A stretch of DNA of 64,000 nt from Rhodoferax sp. (GTDB taxonomy: Bacteria > Pseudomonadota > Gammaproteobacteria > Burkholderiales > Burkholderiaceae_C). A model generated the notes under the pieces. It was not told the origin of the DNA and ran no database searches. It saw only the letters and a list, made by a program, of their open reading frames with translations. Position numbers and translations under genes: made by a program. Of the stretch, positions 1 to 10,829 are shown piece after piece. The stretch spans positions 1 to 64,000 of the forward strand of contig NZ_JAQURE010000002.1 of the NCBI RefSeq assembly GCF_028715765.1, given 5' to 3'. Each line of letters starts with the position of its first letter. Position 1 is the first letter of the stretch.

Positions 1-114
1 TAGGCGTGCCAAGTTAGTTATCGGGATGCTCGCTCCCAAAGAATTTTCTCGGCATCGACCCCGTCACCTCCACCCTAGAGTTTCTTTCATCATCCGGGGC
101 GTCGGCTTGGATTC

Positions 115-1488
115 ATGACAGTTAGTTTTTTTATGCTGCCAACCCGCGCATGGGAGCTGTTGGCAGGTGTGATGCTGGCACAGGGCATGTTGCCTGCGCC
201 CCGTAGCGTGCGAGGGGAGTGGTTGCGCGCAGGGGTTGGCATGGGTTTGATCGCTTTCGCGTTGGTGTTTTATACCGAGAAAACGCCTTTCCCTGGGCTT
301 GCAGCCCTACCACCTGTACTGGGTGCGGTGTTGATTATTTCTGCAGGTTTGCGTAACGCGCGGGGGGTAAACGTTTGGTTGTCAAGCAAGCCCATGGTTT
401 TCATTGGGCAAATTTCATACCCTCTTTACCTATGGCATTTTCCGCTGTTGGGGTTTGCTGGTTACATGAGTCTGACTGGTTTGGGCGTGGCGCAAACGGT
501 TGCGGTGAATGGGGTGATTGTGTTGTGCGCGCTGGTGTCTTGGCGGTTTGTGGAGCAGCCCATACGCCAACGCAGAGTGTTGGCTGGTCAACGGTTGATG
601 TTTGCGTTTGGGGTGGCGTGCATTGCAGTCACGTTATTGGCCGGGCTGTTAATCCATTTTGGCCGTGGTTTTGAGTCGCGTTTTGAGGGTGACCGCCAGA
701 AAATTGTACGTGCTATGACAGACCGCATAGCCAACAAAGATGCCTGCATGAACTTTGCCCCAGATCAGATTTCCAAGGGTGAGTTGTGTCATCTGGGTGT
801 AGAAGACATGAGCCAGACTGATGTAGTGGTGTGGGGTGATTCGCACGCTGGGGCATTAGCCCCTGGCATTGCAGACATGGCAGCCAATGCGGGTAGAAGT
901 GCCTTGTTTGCCGGGCAACATGGCTGCGGGATAGGCTTGCATTTCCAAGAAACGGGCTGGTCAGATCGAGCCTGTGTAGCGTTCAGCAAGGCCATGCTGG
1001 CTTACCTGATGACAACACCAAGCATCAATAAGGTTGTACTGGTGTCGCGCTGGAGTTCACTGCGCGCACCACCACTGCAAGCACCGGCGAAATCAAGTCC
1101 AGCATCTGTTACAGCGGCGCAGGCATTGGGTCAAGTGGTGGCGCAATTGAGAATGGCTGGCAAACAGGTGTGGCTGGTTGGCCCGGTGCCAGATGTCAAA
1201 ACCTTGGTGCCAAGGGCGTTGTATTTGAAGTCAATGGGTTTTGCGCAAGACTTTGAAATCAGGCAGAGTTTGGCGGAATACGTCGAAATTCAAAAAAACA
1301 CACTTGCAGTGCTGCGCCATTTGGCAGAGCAACCCGGTGTGTCATTGGTGTTGCCGCATGAGCGGCTGTGTCAAACCGCGTGGTGCGACGTAGCACAAGA
1401 CGGCTACCCGCTGTATTTTGATGACAACCATCTGTCAACCCATGGTGCAAAGATTGCTGCTCAAGTATTAGCACCCCTATTCAAGTAA
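115..1488 (+). pseudogene. acyltransferase 3 / SGNH O-acetyltransferase, N-terminal half missing
   Basis: 457 codons remain. The start sits at the FFMLPTRAWELL segment, which in OafA/YrhL-type acyltransferases lies in the middle of the membrane domain, and whole members have about 600 to 670 residues. The first transmembrane helices and the catalytic His motif region are therefore absent. What remains is a run of hydrophobic helices to about residue 185, then a periplasmic SGNH-like domain (VVWGDSHAGAL near residue 240, DDNHLSTHGA near the C-terminus as the Asp/His end of the catalytic set). The reading frame upstream has stops at 1-3 and 76-78, and no other frame of 1-114 resembles the missing part. 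Intact relatives acetylate O-antigen or exopolysaccharide sugars. I read this as a 5'-truncated remnant; a functional short form is less likely. Confidence 0.7.
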
Positions 1489-1492
1489 CCTA

Positions 1493-1581
1493 TTTTGAAA
1501 ATCTCCGTCATCACCGCCGTTTACAACCGCGAAGATTCCATCACCCAGGCGGTGCAGAGTGTGCAGGCGCATACAAACTGA
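1493..1581 (+). pseudogene. truncated duplicate of glycosyltransferase gene start
   Basis: Positions 1493-1571 match 2087-2165, the start of the downstream glycosyltransferase, over 79 bases with three mismatches, including the same TTG start preceded by TTT. The copy encodes about 25 matching residues, then leaves homology and meets a TGA at 1579-1581. It is a broken 5' fragment, not a gene. It begins six bases after the acyltransferase stop. Confidence 0.85.
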
Positions 1582-2086
1582 CAGCCGAAACAAGTGCTAT
1601 TGTGGTATTCTTTTTTGCATGCACACCATCATCACACCTTCGCCAGTCAAGCGGAAAGCACCAGGCGCTGCCTCTAATGTCCGTAAGACAGCCTTCAGGT
1701 CGTCGTCTGCGCCTATGCGTGCCGTACCAAAGCTGAGCACGGAAGAAGATTCTTTTCTAAGTGGCATCACTTCCACCGGGCAGTTCACAATCAAAAAATC
1801 TCAGGGTATGTATGCCGGTGCACGGTCATTGCGCATCGTGAAATAGCAAAGTGGATGAAGGTTCGCGTTACAAGCCAGCTTACGGCGCAGTTGCTCGCTG
1901 TTGGCGCGCATGATCTTTGGTTGCCAGTGATTCAAAAGCTTCTTGCAGACTTTGTGGTCGTCGCGGACAACTTTGATTTCAATGGGTCAATTCCCTAAGG
2001 GTAGGTTGACGTCATTGATGATTGCGACATCTATCCGATAGGTATTAGTAGCTCTGCTATTTGTAGCAAAACATCAGAAAGTTGCG
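1582..2086. other. gene-poor spacer between glycosyltransferase duplicates
   Basis: About 500 bp with no recognisable gene. A 75-codon frame from the ATG at 1619 and an overlapping frame without a start codon ending at 1998 are both open, but neither resembles a family I know. The last 60 bases are AT-rich and include GCTATTTGTAGC, similar to the tail of the 36-bp dispersed repeat described elsewhere. It may be the remnant of inserted DNA. Confidence 0.4.
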
Positions 2087-2088
2087 TT

Positions 2089-2829
2089 TTGAAAATCACC
2101 GTCATCACCGCCGTTTACAACCGCGCAGATTCCATCACCCAGGCGGTGCAAAGTGTGCAGGCGCAGTCTTGGCCTAACGTGGAGCATGTGGTCATAGACG
2201 GGGCGTCCACCGACGGCACCTTGCAGGCGCTGCAGGCATGCATGAACGCCCAAACTGTGTGGGTCAGTGAGCCAGACAAAGGCATTTACGACGCCCTCAA
2301 CAAAGGGCTGGCGCGCGCCACCGGCGATGTGCTGGGCTTCATGCATTCAGACGACTTTTATGCCGACAAAGATGTGCTGCAAAGCGTGGCCGCCGCCTTT
2401 GCCAACCCCGCTGTTGATGCGGTGTATGGCGACCTGGACTATGTGGCCAAGGCAGACCCAGCGCGCATCATTCGCCGCTGGCGCTCGGGGCAATACAGCG
2501 CCGCCAAGCTGACCCACGGCTGGATGCCGCCGCACCCCACGCTGTATGTGCGCCGCAGTGTGTTTGAGCGCTGGGGCGGGTTTGATACCCGTTTCAAAAT
2601 CGCCGCAGATTACGACGCCATATTGCGCTACTTTGGCCAGGGCAAGATTGCGCCCGCCTACATTCCCCGAGTGTTGGTCAAAATGCGCTTGGGTGGTGAA
2701 AGCAACCGCTCGCTGGCGCGCATTTGGCTCAAAACCCGTGAAGACTACCGCGCCCTGCGCCGCAATGGGGTGGGCGGCATGGGGGCGCTGGTATGGAAAA
2801 ACCTGAGCAAGCTGGGGCAGTTTGTGTGA
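2089..2829 (+). CDS. family 2 glycosyltransferase
   Basis: A 246-residue GT-A fold glycosyltransferase. It opens with the family 2 signature ITVITAVYNRADSI, followed by a nucleotide-sugar binding segment VIDGASTDGTL near residue 40 and the metal-binding acidic motif HSDDFY near residue 86. The later WMPPHPTLYVRR and DYDAILR segments are typical of the WcaE/colanic-acid-like group. It has no membrane helix, so it should act at the cytoplasmic face adding one sugar to a lipid-linked surface polysaccharide. The start is TTG at 2089; there is no nearby in-frame ATG, and the same TTG is preserved in the duplicated fragment. Sugar and acceptor cannot be told from the sequence. Confidence 0.88.
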   Translation: MKITVITAVYNRADSITQAVQSVQAQSWPNVEHVVIDGASTDGTLQALQACMNAQTVWVSEPDKGIYDALNKGLARATGDVLGFMHSDDFYADKDVLQSVAAAFANPAVDAVYGDLDYVAKADPARIIRRWRSGQYSAAKLTHGWMPPHPTLYVRRSVFERWGGFDTRFKIAADYDAILRYFGQGKIAPAYIPRVLVKMRLGGESNRSLARIWLKTREDYRALRRNGVGGMGALVWKNLSKLGQFV

Positions 2830-2904
2830 GGGCCGAGCGGTTTGCCAATGGTGTCTTTTGCTTTGGGCAGGGCGGGTAGTCAGCATTGGCATCATGTACA
2901 TGTT

Positions 2905-3060
2905 GGGTTGCGGGTGATTTACTACTTTTGGTCAGGCAGTGACCAATTTTGGCCGAGTCCAGACCGATTTCAACCTGACGGCGAAACCATGCATCGTGCG
3001 AACTGGCTTTCTGCTGGTGCTGCACAAATTCCCGCATGTAGTCACGCAGCATCCGTACAA
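2905..3060 (-). pseudogene. possible antitoxin gene remnant
   Basis: On the minus strand a short open stretch reads RDYMREFVQHQ followed by HDAWFRRQVEIGLDSA, which resembles the C-terminal part of small RelB-type antitoxins that end with a D-x-W-F-R-x-Q-V pattern. There is no start codon in good context, no partner toxin and no continuation, so at best this is a remnant. The match is from memory of the family and is weak. Confidence 0.25.
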
Positions 3061-3070
3061 ACCCGCAGTC

Positions 3071-3076
3071 TAAAAT
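3071..3076 (+). promoter_or_regulatory. putative -10 element of tyrB
   Basis: TAAAAT preceded by C and followed by CGAGCG, 34 bases upstream of the aminotransferase ATG. The same CTAAAAT pattern occurs upstream of metG (about 29036) and of the DUF3460 gene (57849), which suggests a common housekeeping promoter form. No clear -35 box is seen. Confidence 0.4.
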
Positions 3077-3109
3077 CGAGCGATTTTTTAACCACCAAGA
3101 AAGCCTGTC

Positions 3110-4306
3110 ATGTCTCTCTTTTCCGCCGTCGAAATGGCCCCTCGCGACCCCATTTTGGGTTTGAACGAACAATTTAACGCTGACACCAACCCCGCCAAAG
3201 TGAATTTGGGTGTGGGCGTGTACTTTGACGACAACGGCAAGCTGCCCCTGCTGCAATGCGTGCAAGCCGCTGAAAAAGCCTTGCTCAGCGCTCCCAAGCC
3301 GCACGGCTATTTGCCCATTGACGGCATTGCCGCTTATGACGCTGCCGTGAAAGCGCTGGTGTTTGGTGCCGACAGCGAGCCGGCGGCCTCTGGCCGTGTG
3401 GCCACGGTGCAGGCATTGGGCGGCACGGGTGGTTTGAAGCTGGGTGCTGACTTTTTGAAAAAGCTCAACCCTGCGGCCAAAGTGCTGATTTCTGACCCCA
3501 GCTGGGAAAACCACCGCGCGCTGTTTACCAATGCCGGTTTCACGGTGGAAAGCTACCGCTATTACGACGAAGCCACCCGCAGCTTGAACTTTGCCGGCAT
3601 GTTGGCCGACCTGAATGCCGCCGCCGCTGGCACCGTGGTGGTGTTGCACGCCTGCTGCCACAACCCCACTGGTTACGACATCACCCCCGCCCAATGGGAC
3701 GAGGTGATTGCCGCGGTGAAAACCCGTGGTTTGGTGCCGTTTTTGGACATGGCTTACCAAGGCTTTGGCTACGGCCTGGCTGAAGATGGCGCGGTGATTG
3801 GCAAGTTTGTGGCCGCTGGGCTGATGTTTTTTGTGTCCACGTCATTCAGCAAGAGCTTTAGCCTGTATGGCGAGCGCGTAGGCGCTTTGAGCGTGGTGTG
3901 CAAAGACAAAGAGGAAATGGGTCGGGTGTTGAGCCAGCTCAAGATTGTGATTCGCACCAACTACAGCAACCCACCCACTTTTGGTGGTGCGCTGGTGGCC
4001 GCCGTGCTGAGCACGCCAGAGCTGCGTGCGCAGTGGGAGCAAGAGCTGGGCGAGATGCGGGTGCGCATCAAGGCCATGCGCCAAAAGCTGGTGGATGGCC
4101 TGAAAGCCGCTGGCATTGCGCAAGACATGAGCTTTATCACCACGCAAATTGGCATGTTCAGCTACTCAGGCCTGAACAAAGACCAAATGGTGCGCCTGCG
4201 CAATGAGTTTGGCGTGTATGGCACAGACACCGGCCGCATGTGTGTGGCCGCGCTCAACAGTAAAAACATTGACTATGTGTGTGCCAGCATAGCCAAGGTG
4301 ATCTAA
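3110..4306 (+). CDS. tyrB: aromatic amino acid aminotransferase (class I)
   Basis: A 398-residue PLP-dependent class I aminotransferase, the usual length for TyrB/AspC enzymes. It opens with MSLFSAVEMAPRDPILGLNE, followed by the VNLGVGVYFDDNG segment typical of the family. The PLP lysine is Lys248 in the motif STSFSKSFSLYGERVG, and the substrate-carboxylate arginine is Arg376 in TGRMCVAALN. The enzyme moves the amino group between glutamate and aromatic 2-oxoacids or oxaloacetate in the cytoplasm. TyrB is favoured over AspC because beta-proteobacterial proteins of this type are usually annotated as aromatic aminotransferases, but substrate range is not readable from the sequence. It converges on the dienelactone hydrolase gene with 14 bases between stops. 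Confidence 0.88.
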   Translation: MSLFSAVEMAPRDPILGLNEQFNADTNPAKVNLGVGVYFDDNGKLPLLQCVQAAEKALLSAPKPHGYLPIDGIAAYDAAVKALVFGADSEPAASGRVATVQALGGTGGLKLGADFLKKLNPAAKVLISDPSWENHRALFTNAGFTVESYRYYDEATRSLNFAGMLADLNAAAAGTVVVLHACCHNPTGYDITPAQWDEVIAAVKTRGLVPFLDMAYQGFGYGLAEDGAVIGKFVAAGLMFFVSTSFSKSFSLYGERVGALSVVCKDKEEMGRVLSQLKIVIRTNYSNPPTFGGALVAAVLSTPELRAQWEQELGEMRVRIKAMRQKLVDGLKAAGIAQDMSFITTQIGMFSYSGLNKDQMVRLRNEFGVYGTDTGRMCVAALNSKNIDYVCASIAKVI

Positions 4307-4320
4307 ATCGCATCAGCCCG

Positions 4321-5226
4321 TCAAGCCACACCGTGCGTTTTGAACCAGTTCAGGGCACGGGCAAAGCCGTCTGCGGCGGGCTCTTTGCGGTAGCTGGGGC
4401 GGTAGTCGGCATGGAAAGCGTGGGGTGCGTCGCGGTACACCACAAATTCTGAGGCCTGTGCCGCCGCATTGCCCTTGGCGGCAGCCAGGGCGTCTTTCAT
4501 TTGGTTGATGGTGGTCAGGGGAATGCCTTTGTCTTCGCCGCCATACAGCCCCAGCACAGGAGCTTTCAGTTGGGCTGCCAACTCCAGCGGGTGCTTGGGC
4601 GTGAGTGCGGTAGAGGCACCGACCAAACGGCCATACCAGGCCACGCCAGCCTTGACGTGCTGGCTTTGCTCGGCATAAAGCCAGGTGATGCGCCCACCCC
4701 AGCAAAAGCCGGTGATGCCCACTTTTTTCAAATTACCACCATGGGTGCCGGCCCATGCCACGGCACCGTCCAGGTCTTGCATGACTTGCGCGTCGGGCAC
4801 TTTAGACACCACTTCGGCCATCAGCTTGGCCATTTCACCGTAGCTGCCTGGGTCGCCCTGGCGGGCGTACAGATCGGGCGCAATGGCCAGGTAACCGGCA
4901 TGCGCCAGGCGGCGACAGGTATCGGCAATGTACTCATGCACGCCAAAAATTTCTTGAACCACCAAGATCACTGGCAAGTTTTTCTTGCCTGCGGGTGCGG
5001 CGTGAAAAAACGGCACAGCAAAGCCGTCCACATCGTAAATGCCCTCGCCTGTGACCAAGCCTTGCGCGCTGGTTTTGATGGCGGTTTGCGCCATGATGGG
5101 CATGGTGCTGGCGGCGTAGCCCACCCCCAGCGCCACTTTCATGGCGGTGCGGCGGCTGGTGCCTGCCAGTGTGGATTGGCCGGGCAAGAGAGCATCGAAG
5201 TCTTTGGCTTGGTCTGGGGTCAACAT
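4321..5226 (-). CDS. dienelactone hydrolase family protein, Tat-type signal
   Basis: A 301-residue alpha/beta hydrolase. The catalytic triad of dienelactone hydrolases is visible: Cys175 in GITGFCWGGR, Asp232 in LYGGEDKGI and His269 in APHAFHADY. The N-terminus carries a twin-arginine motif SRRTAMK at residues 24-30, followed by a short hydrophobic stretch ending TMPIMAQ, so export of the folded enzyme through Tat is likely. The ATG at 5226 is chosen because it opens the MLTPDQAKDF head; the frame stays open further upstream but without family resemblance. The true substrate is unknown: such proteins hydrolyse dienelactone or other small esters and lactones. It is divergent from the branched-chain dehydrogenase operon. 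Confidence 0.82.
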   Translation of the reverse strand: MLTPDQAKDFDALLPGQSTLAGTSRRTAMKVALGVGYAASTMPIMAQTAIKTSAQGLVTGEGIYDVDGFAVPFFHAAPAGKKNLPVILVVQEIFGVHEYIADTCRRLAHAGYLAIAPDLYARQGDPGSYGEMAKLMAEVVSKVPDAQVMQDLDGAVAWAGTHGGNLKKVGITGFCWGGRITWLYAEQSQHVKAGVAWYGRLVGASTALTPKHPLELAAQLKAPVLGLYGGEDKGIPLTTINQMKDALAAAKGNAAAQASEFVVYRDAPHAFHADYRPSYRKEPAADGFARALNWFKTHGVA

Positions 5227-5293
5227 GAAACAGCTCCGTGGTTGAAAAAAACCTGCAGCATAAAGCGCCTTGCAACTTGAGCTTTTTGTAGGG

Positions 5294-5320
5294 GTTTGCG
5301 GTATGCTTTGCACCGCAAAC
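5294..5320. promoter_or_regulatory. 9-bp perfect inverted repeat, likely operator
   Basis: GTTTGCGGT at 5294-5302 and its exact complement ACCGCAAAC at 5312-5320 are separated by nine bases. The element lies in the 206-bp divergent gap between the dienelactone hydrolase and bkd genes and covers a TATGCT (5302-5307) that could be a -10 box for the bkd operon. No regulator gene is adjacent, so the binding protein is unknown. Confidence 0.45.
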
Positions 5321-5405
5321 ACGGCTGCTGGTGATCCTGACAGCGGGTTTGCACCTACCGCGTCACGTGCTTTACCCCTGGCACAAGACGCTATTTCTTT
5401 TTTGA

Positions 5406-7759
<2,354 letters not shown>

Positions 7760-7762
7760 ACC

Positions 7763-9085
7763 ATGAGCATCAAAACCATCAAAATGCCAGACATTGGCGA
7801 AGGCATTGCCGAAGTGGAGCTGGTGGCCTGGCATGTGCAAGTGGGCGACGAGGTGACCGAAGACCAGATTTTGGCCGACGTGATGACCGACAAAGCCACG
7901 GTTGAAATCCCCTCACACGTGGCTGGCACCGTGCTCAGCCTGGATGCAGTGGTGGGGCAAGTGGTGGCTGTAGGCACTGAGATTATTCATATCAATTCGG
8001 CTGTAGCGCCCGTATTACAAGCACAAGCAGCTATTGATAATGATGCAAGCAGTGAAGTCTGCGTTGACACCGTACCCACTCTAGCAAGCGCACCAGCAAC
8101 AGCACCAACACCTGTATCGGCACCAAATGCACCCAGCCCGGCCTTACCCCCTCCCTCTTTTGGAGAGGGTTGGGGTGGGGGTTTGCCAGCCCGTCCAACC
8201 ACCCACTTGCGCCCGATTGCCGCGCCCGCCGTGCGCAGGCGCGCCTGGGAGCTTGGCGTTGACCTGAGCCAAGTGCCCGCCACGGGGCCTGCCGGGCGCA
8301 TCAGCCAGGCTGACCTGGCAGGTTTTGCTGCAACCCACTCCATAAATAATAGCAACTCATGCAATGAAGACGAGCGCTACAGGCCAATGGATGCCACAGA
8401 AATGGTGCCCGTGATCGGCCTGCGGCGCAAAATTGCGCAAAAGATGCAAGAAGCCAAGCAGCACATTCCGCACTTCACTTACGTCGAAGAAATCGACGTG
8501 ACTGAGCTGGAGACACTGCGCGCACAGCTCAACGCCCAACACGCCAACCAACGTGGCCGATTGACGCTGCTGCCCTTTTTGATGCGCGCCATGGTGATGG
8601 CTGTGCGCGAGCACCCGCAAGTGAACGCCCGGTTTGATGATGCGGCCAACATGCTGACCCGATTTTCAGCGGTGCATTTGGGCATTGCCACGCAAACGCC
8701 TGGGGGCTTGATGGTGCCGGTGGTGCGCCACGCCGAAACGCTTGACCTGTGGGCCAGTGCCGCCGCCGTGACGCGTGTCAGTGAGGCCGCCCGCAGTGGC
8801 CACGCCACCCGCGAAGACTTGAGCGGCTCCACGCTGACCCTGACCAGCCTGGGGGCGCTGGGTGGTGTGGTCAGCACACCAGTCATCAACTACCCCGAGG
8901 TGGCCATTGTGGGCACCAACCGCATGGTGGAGCGGCCGGTTTTTCAAGGCGGGCTGGTGGTGGCGCGCAAACTAATGAATCTATCAAGCTCGTTTGACCA
9001 CCGGGTGGTTGATGGCATGGATGCGGCCAAATTCATTCAGCACATCCGCACGCTGCTGGAGTGCCCAGGCCTGCTGCTGGTGTGA
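7763..9085 (+). CDS. bkdB: branched-chain 2-oxoacid dehydrogenase E2 (dihydrolipoamide acyltransferase)
   Basis: A 440-residue E2 core protein. It has one lipoyl domain (residues 1-80; lipoylated Lys44 in MTDKATVEIP), an Ala/Pro/Thr linker, a peripheral-subunit binding domain (about 155-190, RPIAAPAVRRRAWELG to GRISQADL) and an acyltransferase domain ending in the catalytic SSFDHRVVDGMDAA. It transfers the acyl group from E1 to coenzyme A; the E3 lipoamide dehydrogenase is not in the window and must come from elsewhere. The linkers contain two copies of the 36-bp dispersed repeat (7999-8034 and 8349-8384) plus a GC-rich palindromic repeat at 8147-8181, all in frame. The stop is three bases from the cheB stop on the other strand. 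Confidence 0.93.
   Translation: MSIKTIKMPDIGEGIAEVELVAWHVQVGDEVTEDQILADVMTDKATVEIPSHVAGTVLSLDAVVGQVVAVGTEIIHINSAVAPVLQAQAAIDNDASSEVCVDTVPTLASAPATAPTPVSAPNAPSPALPPPSFGEGWGGGLPARPTTHLRPIAAPAVRRRAWELGVDLSQVPATGPAGRISQADLAGFAATHSINNSNSCNEDERYRPMDATEMVPVIGLRRKIAQKMQEAKQHIPHFTYVEEIDVTELETLRAQLNAQHANQRGRLTLLPFLMRAMVMAVREHPQVNARFDDAANMLTRFSAVHLGIATQTPGGLMVPVVRHAETLDLWASAAAVTRVSEAARSGHATREDLSGSTLTLTSLGALGGVVSTPVINYPEVAIVGTNRMVERPVFQGGLVVARKLMNLSSSFDHRVVDGMDAAKFIQHIRTLLECPGLLLV
7999..8034 (+). repeat. 36-bp dispersed repeat, copy in bkdB linker
   Basis: GGCTGTAGCGCCCGT at the start and AGCACAAGCAGCTAT at the end match the family consensus (GCCTCTAGCGCYYGT, seven variable bases, then a block ending AGCTAT). 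It lies in frame just after the lipoyl domain and codes for a stretch around VAPVLQAQAAI. Confidence 0.75.
8147..8181 (+). repeat. GC-rich palindromic repeat inserted in the bkdB linker
   Basis: CCCTCCCTC, four bases, then GGAGAGGG and a G-rich tail TTGGGGTGGGGG. It codes for ALPPPSFGEGWGGG, a peptide unlike normal E2 linkers. Near-identical CCCTC...GAGGGTTGGGGTG repeats are widespread in Gram-negative genomes (recalled, not searched). It sits in frame in the flexible linker before the subunit-binding domain. Confidence 0.55.
8349..8384 (-). repeat. 36-bp dispersed repeat, second copy in bkdB
   Basis: Read on the minus strand it starts GCCTGTAGCGCTCGT and ends TTGCTAT after the invariant GC at bases 23-24. 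AT-rich flanks (CATAAATA on one side, CCAATGG on the other) are also shared with other copies. It lies in the linker between the subunit-binding and catalytic domains. Confidence 0.7.
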
Positions 9086-9088
9086 GGG

Positions 9089-10171
9089 TTAAACCCTGAA
9101 ACGGTCGGCCGTGGCGTTGAGCTTGGACATCAGCGCGGCGGCGATGTCTTTCAGGGGCAGCACTTCGTCTGCGGCGCCATGGGCAATGGCTTCTTTGGGC
9201 ATGCCAAACACCACGCATGAGGCTTCGTCTTGGACGATGTTGTAGCTGCCAGCGTCTTTCATCTCACGCATGGCACGGGCGCCGTCGTTGCCCATGCCGG
9301 TGAGCATGATGCCAAAGGCGTTGCGCCCAGCCACCTTGGCGCCTGAGCGAAACAGCACCTCGACCGAGGGTTTGTGCCGGTTCACCGGCTCGCCGTCTTC
9401 CACCACAGCCACGTAGTTGGCACCACTGCGGTCAATTCTGAACTGCTTGCCGCCCGGTGCCAGGTAGGCATGGCCGGGCAAAATGCGCTCGCCGTACTCG
9501 GCTTCACGCACAGCAATGCGACACAGGTTGTTGAGCCGAGCAGCAAAACTGGTGGTGAAGCCAGGTGGCATGTGTTGGGTAATGACAATGGCTGGAAAGT
9601 CAGCCGGCAATGGCATCAAGACTTCTTTGATGGCCTCGGTGCCGCCGGTTGAGGCGCCAATGAACACCAGCTTTTCAGTCGACACCCGGCCTTGCAAGCC
9701 GCCTAACATGGCGGCAGGCTGCGCCTGGGGTGTGGAGGTCTTATTGACCTGCGCCACGATGCGCCGAATGTGAGCGCTGGCCGCAATGCGGATTTTTTCA
9801 ACAATTTGACTCGACAGCTCGTTGATGCCATCTGCCACGCCCATGCGTGGCTTGGAGACAAAGTCCACCGCGCCCAGCTCCAGGGCTTTCATGGTGACCT
9901 CGGCACCGCGCTCGGTCAGTGTGGAAATCATCACCACGGGCATCGGGCGCAGGCGCATCAAACGGCCTAAAAAATCAATGCCGTCCATGCGCGGCATTTC
10001 AATGTCAAGGGTGATCACGTCGGGGTTGAGCTCGCGAATCATCTCGCGGGCAATCAACGGGTCATGCGCGGCACCCACACACTCCATGTCGGGCTGGCGA
10101 TTGATGATGCCCGCCAACAAACTGCGCACCAGCGCCGAGTCATCTACCACCACCACACGAATTTTCTTCAA
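9089..10171 (-). CDS. cheB: chemotaxis protein-glutamate methylesterase CheB
   Basis: A 360-residue CheB. The N-terminal receiver domain has the acidic pair DD at 10-11, phospho-acceptor Asp56 in [11 protein letters not shown] and the KP motif near residue 107. The C-terminal methylesterase domain shows the Ser/His/Asp triad in [20 protein letters not shown] and LTGMGNDGA. It demethylates and deamidates chemoreceptors during adaptation. The start is TTG at 10171, the only start next to the conserved [11 protein letters not shown]; no ATG is near, and the gap to the cheD stop is 10 bases. It is the last gene of the cheA-W-R-D-B run. Confidence 0.93.
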   Translation of the reverse strand: MKKIRVVVVDDSALVRSLLAGIINRQPDMECVGAAHDPLIAREMIRELNPDVITLDIEMPRMDGIDFLGRLMRLRPMPVVMISTLTERGAEVTMKALELGAVDFVSKPRMGVADGINELSSQIVEKIRIAASAHIRRIVAQVNKTSTPQAQPAAMLGGLQGRVSTEKLVFIGASTGGTEAIKEVLMPLPADFPAIVITQHMPPGFTTSFAARLNNLCRIAVREAEYGERILPGHAYLAPGGKQFRIDRSGANYVAVVEDGEPVNRHKPSVEVLFRSGAKVAGRNAFGIMLTGMGNDGARAMREMKDAGSYNIVQDEASCVVFGMPKEAIAHGAADEVLPLKDIAAALMSKLNATADRFRV

Positions 10172-10181
10172 TTCAGCACCT

Positions 10182-10829
10182 TCAAAACAAATCAACAGAG
10201 CCACCGGAGGTAGTCTTGGCCAACGAGGCGGCGTTGCCCTTGCGCTCTTCCACCGCCAGGGTTTCGGGGTGAGAGTGCGCCAGCCGCTTGACCAAAGCCT
10301 TGCCCGTGGTCGGGAAAAAACACACCTTGCGTGGGTGGATGTCGAGCACGTCTTGCGACACCACCGGAATGCGCTCGGTGGCCAGGTAGTCGAGCACAAA
10401 CTTGGTGTTGCGCTCGCCCACGTTCATCGAGGTAAAGCCGGCCATGACCTGAGCGCCACCAAACACTTTGGCTTGCATGGTTTCGCGCCGCGCCCCCATT
10501 TTGAGCATTTGGTTGATGAGCAGCTCCATGGCATAAGAGCCGTAGCGTCCACCACCGTCGGCACTGTCGCCGTCAGGCAGCATGAAATGGTTCATGCCGC
10601 CGGCGCGGATGCGTGGGTCCCACAAACAAGCCGCAATGCAGGAGCCTAGCACGGTCATGATCATCAAGTCTTCGTTCGACACAAAATACTCGCCAGGCAA
10701 CACCTTGACGGCGTCGTACTGAAAGTGATGGTCGCTGTAAAAAAACGAGGCTTCGCCCGGGTTGCGCGGCAAAGATTTCAGGTAGTCAACCCTGGAAGCG
10801 CGGGCACGAACCACTTTAACGCCGCTCAT
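10182..10829 (-). CDS. cheD: chemoreceptor glutamine deamidase CheD
   Basis: A 215-residue CheD. The catalytic cysteine lies in [12 protein letters not shown] and the histidine in GGMNHFMLP, both diagnostic. It deamidates receptor glutamines and can interact with the chemotaxis phosphatases. The ATG at 10829 overlaps the end of cheR by 14 bases, and the longer upstream frame is only antisense-free extension without family similarity. The C-terminus (after about residue 165) is charged and matches CheD proteins of other beta-proteobacteria, which are longer than the Bacillus type. Confidence 0.92.
   Translation of the reverse strand: MSGVKVVRARASRVDYLKSLPRNPGEASFFYSDHHFQYDAVKVLPGEYFVSNEDLMIMTVLGSCIAACLWDPRIRAGGMNHFMLPDGDSADGGGRYGSYAMELLINQMLKMGARRETMQAKVFGGAQVMAGFTSMNVGERNTKFVLDYLATERIPVVSQDVLDIHPRKVCFFPTTGKALVKRLAHSHPETLAVEERKGNAASLAKTTSGGSVDLF

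Noticed and set aside
1559-1998. Two overlapping open frames (one to 1846, one to 1998) as possible small genes
   Set aside because: Neither has a good ribosome site or family resemblance, and one lacks a start codon; kept only as spacer description.
2025-2072. GCTATTTGTAGC region as a repeat copy
   Set aside because: Only the tail resembles the family; the GCCTCTAG start is absent.
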